64,000 nucleotides of DNA, taken from contig NZ_BCSJ01000011.1 of the NCBI RefSeq assembly GCF_001570805.1, positions 124,001-188,000 on the forward strand, in the 5' to 3' direction. Source of the stretch: Brevibacterium epidermidis NBRC 14811. GTDB taxonomy: Bacteria > Actinomycetota > Actinomycetes > Actinomycetales > Brevibacteriaceae. The translations under genes and the position numbers were made by a program. The notes below the pieces were generated by a model. The model was not told where the DNA came from, made no database searches, and saw nothing but the letters and a program-made list of their open reading frames with translations. Shown one piece after another: positions 8,308 to 15,644 of this stretch; positions within the stretch are counted from its first letter, which is position 1; every line of letters begins with the position of its first letter.

Positions 8308-8808
8308 ATGGCCAACACAGCATTTCAGGGATCTCCGGTCAAGACCGTCGGCGAACTGCCAGCCAAGGGCGAGCAGTCCCCGGCTTTCAGCCTCGTCGGC
8401 AGCGACCTCGGTGATGTGAACTCACAGGACTACTCGGGCAAGCGCGTCGTGCTCAACATCTTCCCCAGCCTCGATACGGGTGTGTGCGCCGCCTCGGTGC
8501 GCAAGTTCAACGAACTCGCCTCCGGTCTGGAGAACACCACCGTTGTCTGCGTGTCCAACGACCTTCCATTCGCCCAGGCCCGCTTCTGCGGCGCCGAAGG
8601 CATCGAGAACGTCGTGACAGCATCGGGATTCCGCAGCTCGTTCGGCAAGGACTTCGGTGTGACCATGGTCGATGGTCCGCTCGCCGGTCTCCTCGCCCGG
8701 TCCGTCGTCGTCCTCGACGAGAAGGGCACCGTGACCTACACGCAGCTCGTCGATGAGATCACCACCGAACCCGACTACGATTCGGCGACCGCAGCTCTGG
8801 GAGCCTGA
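8308..8808 (+). CDS. tpx: Thiol peroxidase (atypical 2-Cys peroxiredoxin)
   Basis: A 166-residue Tpx, the usual family length. The peroxidatic cysteine is Cys60 in [15 protein letters not shown], and the resolving cysteine is Cys94 in ARFCGAEG. The surrounding FPSLDT and [11 protein letters not shown] motifs are typical. It reduces hydrogen peroxide and organic peroxides using thioredoxin in the cytoplasm. A strong RBS (AAGGAGAG) and a long bidirectional terminator frame it as a single-gene unit. One residue differs from the usual signature: Gly58 where most Tpx have Pro (DTPVC). This should not affect the thiol. Confidence 0.95.
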   Translation: MANTAFQGSPVKTVGELPAKGEQSPAFSLVGSDLGDVNSQDYSGKRVVLNIFPSLDTGVCAASVRKFNELASGLENTTVVCVSNDLPFAQARFCGAEGIENVVTASGFRSSFGKDFGVTMVDGPLAGLLARSVVVLDEKGTVTYTQLVDEITTEPDYDSATAALGA

Positions 8809-8846
8809 TCTCGACTCCGCGGATCGGAGCCTCGACCTGCGAAGAA

Positions 8847-8884
8847 TGAACCGGGTGGGACGCACAAGCGTCCCACCCGGTTCA
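8847..8884. terminator. Bidirectional terminator between tpx and the PIG-L gene
   Basis: A perfect 17-bp stem (TGAACCGGGTGGGACGC with its complement) around an ACAA loop. It lies between two convergent genes and can serve both: A-rich bases precede it and a CTTTAG stretch follows it. Confidence 0.9.
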
Positions 8885-8942
8885 CTTTAGACGGTTTTGC
8901 GTCGGCACCCCGGCAGCAGTCGGGCAGCTCAAGCCGAAGCAC

Positions 8943-9659
8943 TCACATATCGACGACAGTGATCGGCAGAGCGTAGTCGACACCGGCGAGCTCTCCACCA
9001 CTCGTGGTGATGCTCGGAATCATGTCCTTCGGCGCCGGATGGTCTTTGAGCGCGTCCAAATAGACCTTGTGGGCTTCGAGCGACCGGACACCGCGGTCGA
9101 CGTGCTCAGCCGTGAGAGCCACGGCGTGAGTGGGCTTGGCGCCGTTGATGAGCAGTCGATCAGCCTTCCACGCATCGAGCCCCTCGTCCTTGAGATCGGT
9201 GAAGACCCAAGGATTGTCGGCGTCGCGGATCGCATCGACAGTGGCAACGCCGGCATGGCGATGGTCGACGTGATTGAGACCCCACTGCACCTGAAGGTCG
9301 AAGGTCGTGACGACGACTGCGTTCGGCCGGAACTCGCGGATCTTCCGTGCAATCGCCCGGCGCAGCTCGTGGTTGGGCTCAAGCAGACCATCTGGGAAGT
9401 CGAGAATCTCAAGGTCGTCGACGCCGACGATATTGCATGCCCGACGCTGTTCCTCGGCGCGCAGCGGTGCCACTTCCTCCGGGCTCAAGTCCCGGATCCC
9501 CGCCTCCCCACGGGTGAGCAGGAGGTAGGCGACCTCTTTGCCCTCATCGGTCCACTTTGACACTGCCGCCGAACCCCCGTATTCCATATCGTCGGGGTGG
9601 GCGACCACACAGAGCACACGGTCGATATCAGAGTCATCGAAAAGCGGGATCTCAGTCAT
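8943..9659 (-). CDS. PIG-L/LmbE family deacetylase
   Basis: A 238-residue zinc-dependent N-deacetylase of the PIG-L (LmbE) family. The metal-site motif AHPDDMEYG is near residue 20, and the third ligand is in NHVDHRHAG near 130. It is shorter than the second PIG-L protein of the window (mshB at 42418) and lacks the mycothiol-specific context. Relatives deacetylate GlcNAc-containing glycans or thiol precursors, or act on mycothiol conjugates (Mca). The exact substrate is open. The ATG at 9659 has a -10 box six bases upstream, which supports this start. Confidence 0.82.
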   Translation of the reverse strand: MTEIPLFDDSDIDRVLCVVAHPDDMEYGGSAAVSKWTDEGKEVAYLLLTRGEAGIRDLSPEEVAPLRAEEQRRACNIVGVDDLEILDFPDGLLEPNHELRRAIARKIREFRPNAVVVTTFDLQVQWGLNHVDHRHAGVATVDAIRDADNPWVFTDLKDEGLDAWKADRLLINGAKPTHAVALTAEHVDRGVRSLEAHKVYLDALKDHPAPKDMIPSITTSGGELAGVDYALPITVVDM

Positions 9660-9665
9660 GACACC

Positions 9666-9671
9666 AGGCTA
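9666..9671 (-). promoter_or_regulatory. -10 box TAGCCT, leaderless start of the PIG-L gene
   Basis: Reading the minus strand, TAGCCT is followed by GGTGTC and then the ATG at 9659. The six-base spacing predicts an mRNA starting at the start codon. Confidence 0.55.
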
Positions 9672-9763
9672 AGCGGCAGCTTACCGTTGCGCTAGGGCGC
9701 GGGGACGAACAGACGATTGGGTACGATATGGATGACCCACTGACCGAGTGAAGGCAGACAACG

Positions 9764-10426
9764 ATGAATAGGTCACTCGTGGCAGTGGCGTTGGTTTTGG
9801 GGCTCACCCTCAGCGGATGTTCGGCGTTCCGGGTCAGCAGCTCCGATGAGGCCGGCGCGAAACCAGCCAGCGTGGGCGTCGGTGACGGGCAGTCACCTTC
9901 TCCGACACCAACCGGTCCGACAATTCCTGAGGGTATGAGTGAGACCACTGCCGAACTCGGCGGACAATGTCCCGTCGAAGTCAGCTTGGCTTTGAGCGCT
10001 GACTGGGGCGATGGATCCGGATACGACGGCTATCGGCTCTATGAAGCCGATTCCGGGGCGATCATCACGGTCAACTGCATCGATGATGACGAGTCTTCAC
10101 CACAGGATTTGGTGGATCAGGCGCGCGAGCGGATGTTCAGCACTTCGGGATCGTCACTGGGCAGCGAGTCCACCGGATCACTCGACGGGGGAGAATACTG
10201 GGTCTTCCACGGCACGCTGGCCCCCGACGATATGCGCGCAGTCGACAAGGAAGATTCAGTGATCTTCGGTGCCGTGGCCGGAGTGTCCGTCGACGGCCGG
10301 CTTTTCAAGGTCAGCGTCGACATGCTCGCACAGGCTGATGACACTGAGGCTCAGGACCAGTTCCGACAGATGCTGCCGACGGTTCGCTTCGACGATCAGG
10401 AGCTCAAAGCTCCGGACCTGCGCTGA
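9764..10426 (+). CDS. Hypothetical secreted lipoprotein
   Basis: A 220-residue lipoprotein of unknown function. The signal peptide ends in the lipobox LTLSGC, with Cys19 to be lipidated. A Ser/Pro/Thr-rich linker follows, and then a globular domain (~60-215) with no family I recognise. Two cysteines (in QCPVE and NCIDD) could pair. A TACGAT box at 9722-9727 is a possible -10, and AAGG precedes the ATG at 9764. Its last 31 bases overlap the end of the convergent monooxygenase gene, so both stop codons lie inside the other gene. Confidence 0.78.
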   Translation: MNRSLVAVALVLGLTLSGCSAFRVSSSDEAGAKPASVGVGDGQSPSPTPTGPTIPEGMSETTAELGGQCPVEVSLALSADWGDGSGYDGYRLYEADSGAIITVNCIDDDESSPQDLVDQARERMFSTSGSSLGSESTGSLDGGEYWVFHGTLAPDDMRAVDKEDSVIFGAVAGVSVDGRLFKVSVDMLAQADDTEAQDQFRQMLPTVRFDDQELKAPDLR

Positions 10427-11631
10427 AGCTGCCGACCAACTGACATGCGTTTGAGCAGTTCCCGGGCCGCTATCCTTCCAGCTCTGGTGGCTCCGACCGT
10501 GGAGCTGGCCGAGCCGTAGCCGACGAGGAACAGTCGCGGGTCGTCTTTGACTGCGACCTCGGTTTCCATAGATATTCCGCCATCAGGTGTGCGCAGCCTC
10601 AAGGGGGCGAGGTGTTTGAGTGCTGCTCGGAACCCGGTGTTCCAGAAGATCACGTCGACTTCTTCGACTTGTGGTTCGGCGAACGGAAACCATGACTCGG
10701 GCACTGCCAGGTGGTCGCTGGCTGAGGGGCCCAGGCCCTCCGACGTGGTGGGTCGTTCGGTGTCGTCGATCCCGGGGAAGTGGACTCCGTGGGGAAGGAT
10801 GCGGTCGAACATGCCTCGAGAGACGAGGACTCCCGAGTCGATTCCGTCGCGGAACTCTCTGCGGATCGGCAGTCCTGTTGTTCGGACGACGCTGGCTGGG
10901 GCCAACCCGGACAGAGTTCGTTCGCGAACGGCTCGTTCGACTTCGAGGCCCCAATGGCCGTCGAATTCTCTGGAGGTGAAGTTCGGGGGACGGCGTGTGG
11001 CCCAAAGCGTGTCGGTCACCTCGGCGAGTTCGAGGAGGAACTGCGTGGCGGAGATTCCACCGCCGACGACGAGCGTACGCAGTCCGCGGAAGTCTTCGAC
11101 GTCGCGGAAGTTCACTGTGTGCAGCTGGTGGCCTTCGAACTCGGCGATGCCGGGGATGAAAGGCACGTAGGGCTGGGTCCAGGTGCCGGTTGCGTTGATG
11201 AGGTAGTTGCAGGAGAGCGTCACCTGTTCGCCGTCGATCGTTGCGGTGACGGTGAACCGTCCCTGTCCTGGTTCTTCGGACCGGACGGTGTCGACTTCAG
11301 CCGGGCGGATGACACAGAGTTCGAGTTCGCGCTCGAAGCGGGAGTAGTAGTCGGAGACGACTTCGGAGGCGGGCACGTTCGGATCGGGACGGCCGAGAGG
11401 GAAACCGGGGAGGTCGGAGATATGGTTAGTGGTTCCCAAAGTCAATGAGTCCCACCGCTCACGCCAGGCTCCACCAGGTCCGTCTCCGGCATCGAGGATG
11501 ATGAAGTCTTTGCCTGGTGCGAGGCCGTCGCGCCACAGGTAATGGGCTGCGGACAGTCCGGCTTGGCCTGCCCCGATAATGACGACAGGCCAATGAGAAT
11601 CGATCAGGAGCTCGTTGATTCGGCACACCAT
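10396..11631 (-). CDS. FAD/NAD(P)-dependent oxidoreductase (flavin monooxygenase-like)
   Basis: A 411-residue flavoprotein with two Rossmann dinucleotide sites. The FAD site is VVIIGAGQAGLSAAHYL near residue 17. The NADPH site is LVVGGGISATQFLLELA near residue 180. LTLGTTNHISDLPG and the C-terminal LVGYGSASSTVGATRAGR (second FAD contact) match the CzcO/YpdA-like single-component monooxygenase group. It probably oxidises a small organic substrate or a thiol/disulphide. The family is broad and I cannot choose. It overlaps the 3' end of the convergent lipoprotein gene by 31 bases. Confidence 0.85.
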   Translation of the reverse strand: MVCRINELLIDSHWPVVIIGAGQAGLSAAHYLWRDGLAPGKDFIILDAGDGPGGAWRERWDSLTLGTTNHISDLPGFPLGRPDPNVPASEVVSDYYSRFERELELCVIRPAEVDTVRSEEPGQGRFTVTATIDGEQVTLSCNYLINATGTWTQPYVPFIPGIAEFEGHQLHTVNFRDVEDFRGLRTLVVGGGISATQFLLELAEVTDTLWATRRPPNFTSREFDGHWGLEVERAVRERTLSGLAPASVVRTTGLPIRREFRDGIDSGVLVSRGMFDRILPHGVHFPGIDDTERPTTSEGLGPSASDHLAVPESWFPFAEPQVEEVDVIFWNTGFRAALKHLAPLRLRTPDGGISMETEVAVKDDPRLFLVGYGSASSTVGATRAGRIAARELLKRMSVGRQLQRRSGALSS

Positions 11632-11719
11632 GGGGCCATTGTTTCAGGTTTCCCTCGTCACGGTTCCGTCGATCGGGTCCGAGCGATGTGCTGATCCGTT
11701 TCGGCAGTGAGTTATGGCG

Positions 11720-12589
11720 TCAGCGGGCAGATTGGGCGCAGTCGGGCCCACGAGGATTGGAATAGCAGTCTTCGTCGACGAGGTAGCGGTGATAGCGATA
11801 GACCTCGATGCCGATGTCGTTGCTGGCGACGTGAGCGAAACCATCGATCGGAAGCCAGGGGCCGCCGTCGACCGAGAACTCACCGCTGAATGTTGCTGTC
11901 ATCGAGGCCGACACCTTGCCTGATTCTTGGTATTCGTGTCCGATCTGCGGGGTGCCGCCGGGAAGGGGCTTCGCACCTTTTGCCGTGGTTGTCGCGCCCG
12001 AGCCGTCCCCGAAGTCCCAGTTGAAACGCTCTGGGGTGACTTTGACCTGAACTGCGTAGGTCAGCAAGGTCATGTCGATATAGCTGACGTCGGTGTCGGT
12101 CCAGAAGGCGGCCGGTTTGCCGACGACGGCCCAATCCTTTGGCCAGGCGTAGATTGTGGGTGCCGGAATGTCGAAGTTCTGGAACTGCGATTCCGGGATG
12201 CGAGTCGGGGGATCAGGTCGGGCAGGGGCACCGCCGCCGCCTCCACCACCTGGTCCGGGCTCACTCACACAGAGATAGCCGACGTCTTCCGTCGGGCAGT
12301 CAGGCAGGCCGCCGCCTCCTCCGCCAGCGCCGCCTCCGGATCCACCGCCGTTGTTGCCGCCGTTACCGCCGCCAGAGCCGCCACCTTCGGAGCCTCGGCC
12401 TCCAGATCCTCCGTCGCCAGAGCCGCCCCCGTCTGAGCCTCCTCCGCCTCCTCCTGGAGTGTCAGCGGAACAGTTGTTGATACGCCGCATATCGCAGGTA
12501 GGAGACGCAGATGCTGGCAATGGATGAAACAGAATCAGAGTAAGTAGCGCTGTGAGGAAGACACCTATCAGAGTATTTGTCTTTAACAT
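11720..12589 (-). CDS. Secreted Gly-rich PKD-domain protein
   Basis: A 289-residue exported protein. The signal peptide is residues 1-28. Then comes CDMRRINNC, a long glycine/serine linker (~45-95), a small cysteine pair (PDCPTEDVGYLC), a second glycine run, and a C-terminal PKD-like beta-sandwich (~165-270) with the typical FNWDFGDGSG and GHEYQESGKV motifs. It ends with a cysteine-containing tail. There is no wall-anchor motif. PKD modules usually mediate binding at the surface. The ATG lies inside the stop region of the upstream lipoprotein gene (seven shared bases), so translation is probably coupled. Its function is unknown. Confidence 0.8.
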   Translation of the reverse strand: MLKTNTLIGVFLTALLTLILFHPLPASASPTCDMRRINNCSADTPGGGGGGSDGGGSGDGGSGGRGSEGGGSGGGNGGNNGGGSGGGAGGGGGGLPDCPTEDVGYLCVSEPGPGGGGGGGAPARPDPPTRIPESQFQNFDIPAPTIYAWPKDWAVVGKPAAFWTDTDVSYIDMTLLTYAVQVKVTPERFNWDFGDGSGATTTAKGAKPLPGGTPQIGHEYQESGKVSASMTATFSGEFSVDGGPWLPIDGFAHVASNDIGIEVYRYHRYLVDEDCYSNPRGPDCAQSAR

Positions 12590-13221
12590 TTGCGATCTCG
12601 TAGGGACTGATCTGTGACTTTCCAGCCGTCGGTACCTCTTTGGATGAGGTGCTCCATGGTTACCCGATCACTCCCATTGGGGGTAGGTGATTCGTCCTTG
12701 GGTAACAATGACCACTTCGACAGGTCAAAACAGAAATGTACGGTGACAGAATCGGGCCTATCGACTGCTTTCTCAGCCTCGACTTTGTCAACTTCGATAT
12801 TGGTAGGAGTGACCTTGCCTGAAAACGTGTAAGAACCATCCTTTATGACTGCGACATCTCCATTAATGGATTTCAGGGCCGCGCCGTCGGCGTAATCTGG
12901 AAACTTGTTGGCAGTTGAGAAGTCGCCTGAATAGGCTTCATTCACAGTCCGAAAATAGCCATCAAACGCCACGAGGGCACCCTCGACGGCCTTCTTCTCC
13001 TCTTTATCGAGGGTGAGGTCGGTTTCGTAGTCGGGGATGGCCACCTCGGCGGGGTTATCGGTCGACCCTGCGTCGGGCTGCTCTGCGGGCAGGGTCGACG
13101 TCGGCGCGGCTACCGGAGAATTGTCGGCACAACCGACGACCGAGACCAAACTCAGCGCGGAGAAAACGGCAACGAATATTTGGGCAGGTCGACGATGCGG
13201 TCGGGACGATCCAGTTCTCAT
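12583..13221 (-). CDS. DUF6318-family lipoprotein
   Basis: A 212-residue lipoprotein. The signal ends in VSVVGC (Cys31), then comes a Pro/Thr/Ser linker, then a domain starting IPDYETDLTLDKEEKKAVEGALVAFDGY, split here by my reading into the DUF6318 hallmarks 'PDYETDL' and 'AVEGALVAFDGY'. It ends in a conserved-looking WKVTDQSLRDRKC. The fold resembles small NTF2-like extracellular domains. It is paired with the PKD gene, as I recall from other Micrococcales. The ATG at 13221 (AGAGG upstream) is preferred over the in-frame ATG at 13260, which lacks an RBS. The region 12541-12900 is visibly lower in GC than its neighbours. Function unknown. Confidence 0.75.
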   Translation of the reverse strand: MRTGSSRPHRRPAQIFVAVFSALSLVSVVGCADNSPVAAPTSTLPAEQPDAGSTDNPAEVAIPDYETDLTLDKEEKKAVEGALVAFDGYFRTVNEAYSGDFSTANKFPDYADGAALKSINGDVAVIKDGSYTFSGKVTPTNIEVDKVEAEKAVDRPDSVTVHFCFDLSKWSLLPKDESPTPNGSDRVTMEHLIQRGTDGWKVTDQSLRDRKC

Positions 13222-13380
13222 TCCACGCCTCTGTGGTCTGCAACTGCGGCGCGACCCCATCGGCCGACACCCGGATTCCCTACATTATTCGACAGGCATG
13301 CTTTTTAGAACAGGCGAAGTCGAATCTGTGGATAACTCACGTCCGAGTGCGTGCAAGCACCTGTCCCTCAGCAGCTATCG

Positions 13381-13968
13381 CTATTTGTTCGCGGCCTTTG
13401 CCGCCTTAGCCGCGGCCTTCTGCTGCTTCTTGAAGGCACGGATCTCTTGCAGAGTGACATCGTCGACGACATCGGCGATTGAGCGGCGGGCCTCCGGGTC
13501 ACCGTAGTCACCGGCGGCCTCCTGCCAGCCCTCGGCCTGGAGCTCGAACTGCTTGCCGAGCAGCGCCAGGAAGATCTTGGCCTTCTGATCTCCGAACCCG
13601 GGCAGCTTCTTCAGCCGCTTGAGGACCTCAGCACCGCTGGGGTTGCCGTCGGACCAGATCGCCTCGACATTGCCGTCGTATTCGTCGACGATGGTCGCCG
13701 CCAGCTTCTGCACGCGTCCCGCCATCGACTTCGGGAACCGGTGCACCGCAGGAGTCTGGGCGAAGATGTCGAGGAAGTCATCCGGATTCATCTCCGCGAT
13801 CTCGTCGACATCGAGCTTTCCCAGCCGTTCGGCCAGCTTGGCCGGTCCGGCGAAGGCGCTCTCCATGGTCACCTGCTGATCGAGGAGCATTCCAACGAGC
13901 AGAGCGAAGCGGTCTTCGGCCAACAGTGCATCGGCCTTCGGATCTCCAGACAGGAACAGTGAAGTCAT
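13381..13968 (-). CDS. HhH-GPD type base-excision DNA repair protein
   Basis: A 195-residue helix-hairpin-helix protein related to the endonuclease III/AlkA glycosylases. LLDQQVTMESAFAGP is near residue 30, and the hairpin motif LPGFGDQKAKIFLALLG is near 145, with the G-x-G turn. No four-cysteine Fe-S cluster is present. A lysine/alanine-rich tail ends the protein. It probably recognises or excises damaged bases, but a catalytic aspartate after the hairpin is not obvious in the usual place, so activity is uncertain. The frame stays open far upstream, but the ATG at 13968 with GGAG in front matches the family N-terminus. Confidence 0.85.
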   Translation of the reverse strand: MTSLFLSGDPKADALLAEDRFALLVGMLLDQQVTMESAFAGPAKLAERLGKLDVDEIAEMNPDDFLDIFAQTPAVHRFPKSMAGRVQKLAATIVDEYDGNVEAIWSDGNPSGAEVLKRLKKLPGFGDQKAKIFLALLGKQFELQAEGWQEAAGDYGDPEARRSIADVVDDVTLQEIRAFKKQQKAAAKAAKAANK

Positions 13969-14010
13969 GACTCCATCTTCGCACGCTATCTGCCGCTGTC
14001 GGTGCACCGA

Positions 14011-14016
14011 TATCAT
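14011..14016 (+). promoter_or_regulatory. -10 box TATCAT, leaderless start of the YchJ-like gene
   Basis: TATCAT, six bases (CGGGGG), then the ATG at 14023. It fits the TANNNT consensus and fixes the start at MICPCSG. Confidence 0.6.
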
Positions 14017-14022
14017 CGGGGG

Positions 14023-14406
14023 ATGATCTGCCCCTGCTCCGGAATGCCACCCGGTACCGACTACGACGACTGCTGCCGTCCGGCCCTCGACGGCGAATCG
14101 TGGCCCACCACCGCCGAGGCGCTCATGCGCTCCCGGTATACGGCCTTCGTCCGCGGCCACGAAGACCACCTTTTCCGCACATGGCACGCCAAGACCCGAC
14201 CCGATGACGTCGGCATCGATGACGCCACCACGTGGCTCGGACTCGAGATCGTGTCCACCACGGACGGGGGACCGGATGACGCCACCGGAACAGTGCACTT
14301 CCGTGCGCGATTCCGGGACCACCTCGGCGATCATGTCCTCGAAGAGAATTCCGCATTCGTCCGCAGAGCCGGACGGTGGATGTACCTCGAAGCTCTCGAG
14401 AACTGA
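14023..14406 (+). CDS. YchJ-family SEC-C/zinc-binding protein
   Basis: A 127-residue protein of the YchJ (UPF0225) family. It begins MICPCSG...YDDCCRPAL, a SEC-C-like CxC...CC zinc knuckle. An NTF2-like cone domain follows, with the family sequence ALMRSRYTAFVRGHEDHLFRTWHAKTRP, seen here as ALMRSRYTAFV near residue 33 and RTWH near 52. It ends in VHFRARFRD...ENSAFVRRAGRWMYLEA. The molecular function of YchJ is not established. It is divergent from the repair gene, only 54 bases away. Confidence 0.88.
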   Translation: MICPCSGMPPGTDYDDCCRPALDGESWPTTAEALMRSRYTAFVRGHEDHLFRTWHAKTRPDDVGIDDATTWLGLEIVSTTDGGPDDATGTVHFRARFRDHLGDHVLEENSAFVRRAGRWMYLEALEN

Positions 14407-14445
14407 GAACCAGCAACAACCTCGAGAACCGATGACGGCTGTGCC

Positions 14446-14451
14446 TATACT
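14446..14451 (+). promoter_or_regulatory. -10 box TATACT upstream of the DUF2087 gene
   Basis: TATACT is close to the sigma-70 consensus. If it is used, the DUF2087 transcript would carry a leader of roughly 147 bases, which is long for this window. An 8-bp inverted repeat (14532-14539 with 14561-14568) lies in that leader. Confidence 0.4.
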
Positions 14452-14604
14452 GGTGGTCGGCGCATCCAACGCCCAGCCGAGGTCGTGTTCCCAGCACACC
14501 GACCGCATGGCGAAGGGGAGAGAATCCTCGGACGAAACCGGCACGGTGTTTTCCTGACCAGGTTTCGTGCTGGGGGAGACTTGGTCGCCAAAGGGAGCGA
14601 CACC

Positions 14605-15072
14605 ATGACCAAGGACAAGGATTTCAAGAAGCTCGTTCGCGCGCGGATGACCGAAACCGGTGAGAACTTCACCACGGCCCGCACCGCACTCCTCACCGCG
14701 AACCAGAGTGGACAATCAAGCACCGATTCCAGCATTGATCCGCAGATACTGCGGTTTCGGACGAAGACACTGAGAACGTTCATGCCCGACGGTTACATCG
14801 TCTCCGTTCCGACGAAACGACGTGCCCTCGTGCTCGTCCTCATCGAAGTTCTCGCCGCCCTCGACCCCGACCGGGTCTACGACGAGAAGCAGCTCAACGT
14901 CATCCTCGGGGAGTTCCATCCTGACTTCGCTCTGCTGCGGCGTGAACTCATCGACTATCGCCTGCTCGAGCGCAATGCCCACACCGGTGAGTATTGGGTC
15001 AACCCGAGCCCGCCTACCCACACCGGTTCACAAGCGCAGGAGATGGCGGGGCTCGAGGTATTTCTGCGCTGA
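14605..15072 (+). CDS. DUF2087-domain protein
   Basis: A 155-residue protein. The first ~35 residues (KLVRARMTETGENFTTARTAL) resemble a short helical module found at the start of several actinobacterial small proteins. The DUF2087 domain follows (~50-140), with LRTFMPDGYIVSVPTKRRALVLVL, YDEKQLNVIL and LRRELIDYRLLER, each a hallmark of the family. DUF2087 is thought to be a winged-helix-like domain, often fused to ArsR-type regulators, but no function is proven. The ATG at 14605 has AAGGGAG upstream. The in-frame GC-rich extension back to 14485 has no such support. Confidence 0.82.
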   Translation: MTKDKDFKKLVRARMTETGENFTTARTALLTANQSGQSSTDSSIDPQILRFRTKTLRTFMPDGYIVSVPTKRRALVLVLIEVLAALDPDRVYDEKQLNVILGEFHPDFALLRRELIDYRLLERNAHTGEYWVNPSPPTHTGSQAQEMAGLEVFLR

Positions 15073-15131
15073 AGCGGCGACGGCGTATCCTTGAAGCTCG
15101 AACCACAACCGGGCAGACACGAGGAGCATCC

Positions 15132-15635
15132 ATGGCCTATCACGCCGATTCGACCGATCTCGACGAAAAAGAGATTCTCAGCTGGGACATGTTCGGCCAA
15201 TCAGCGCGTGATATGGCGCAGACCATCGCGGATTCCGACTACGATCCCGAGATCGTCATCGCCGTGGCCCGTGGCGGACTGCTGCCCGCCGGAGCGCTGG
15301 CCTACGCCCTCGGGCTCAAGCTCTCCGACGCCATCAACGTCGAGTTCTATACGGACGTCCACGAGACCCTGCCCGACCCCATCCTGCTCGCCCCGATGCT
15401 CGACATCGAAGCGATCAAGGGCAAGAAGCTGCTCGTCGTCGACGACGTCGCCGACTCCGGCCGCACCCTGGCTCTCGTCCTCGAACTGCTGCGCAAACAC
15501 GGCGCAGAAGCCCAGTCGGCCGTCATCTACGCGAAGTCCGCGTCGATCATCGACCCGGACTTCGTGTGGAAGCGCACCGATCAGTGGATCGTCTTCCCGT
15601 GGTCGGCTGAACCTCCGGTCGTCGCCAACAAGTAA
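15132..15635 (+). CDS. Phosphoribosyltransferase (hypoxanthine/xanthine-guanine type fold)
   Basis: A 167-residue type I phosphoribosyltransferase. The PRPP loop is LLVVDDVADSGRTL near residue 97, and a PPi loop (IAVARGGLLPAGAL) is near residue 40. The hood region is short and ends FVWKRTDQWIVFPWSAEPP, as in the Gpt/XprT-like group. It may salvage xanthine/guanine or a related base, but the base-specificity residues are not decisive. The start is ATG 15132, with GAGGAG upstream. The stop codon TAA is also the first half of the next gene's -10 box. Confidence 0.85.
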   Translation: MAYHADSTDLDEKEILSWDMFGQSARDMAQTIADSDYDPEIVIAVARGGLLPAGALAYALGLKLSDAINVEFYTDVHETLPDPILLAPMLDIEAIKGKKLLVVDDVADSGRTLALVLELLRKHGAEAQSAVIYAKSASIIDPDFVWKRTDQWIVFPWSAEPPVVANK

Positions 15636-15638
15636 GCT
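15633..15638 (+). promoter_or_regulatory. -10 box TAAGCT, leaderless start of the esterase gene
   Basis: TAAGCT overlaps the stop codon TAA of the upstream gene and is followed by GACCGT and ATG 15645. The six-base spacing predicts an mRNA without a leader. Confidence 0.55.
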
Positions 15639-15644
15639 GACCGT

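Noticed and set aside
13327-13335. Perfect DnaA-box word TTATCCACA (minus strand) in the gap before the DUF6318 gene
   Set aside because: A single box with no AT-rich unwinding region, no box cluster and no dnaA/dnaN nearby. It may be chance or a minor DnaA titration site, not an origin.
13969-14715. N-terminal extension of the HhH-GPD gene to 444 residues
   Set aside because: The extension runs over the divergent YchJ and DUF2087 genes. The ATG at 13968 has an RBS and matches the family start.
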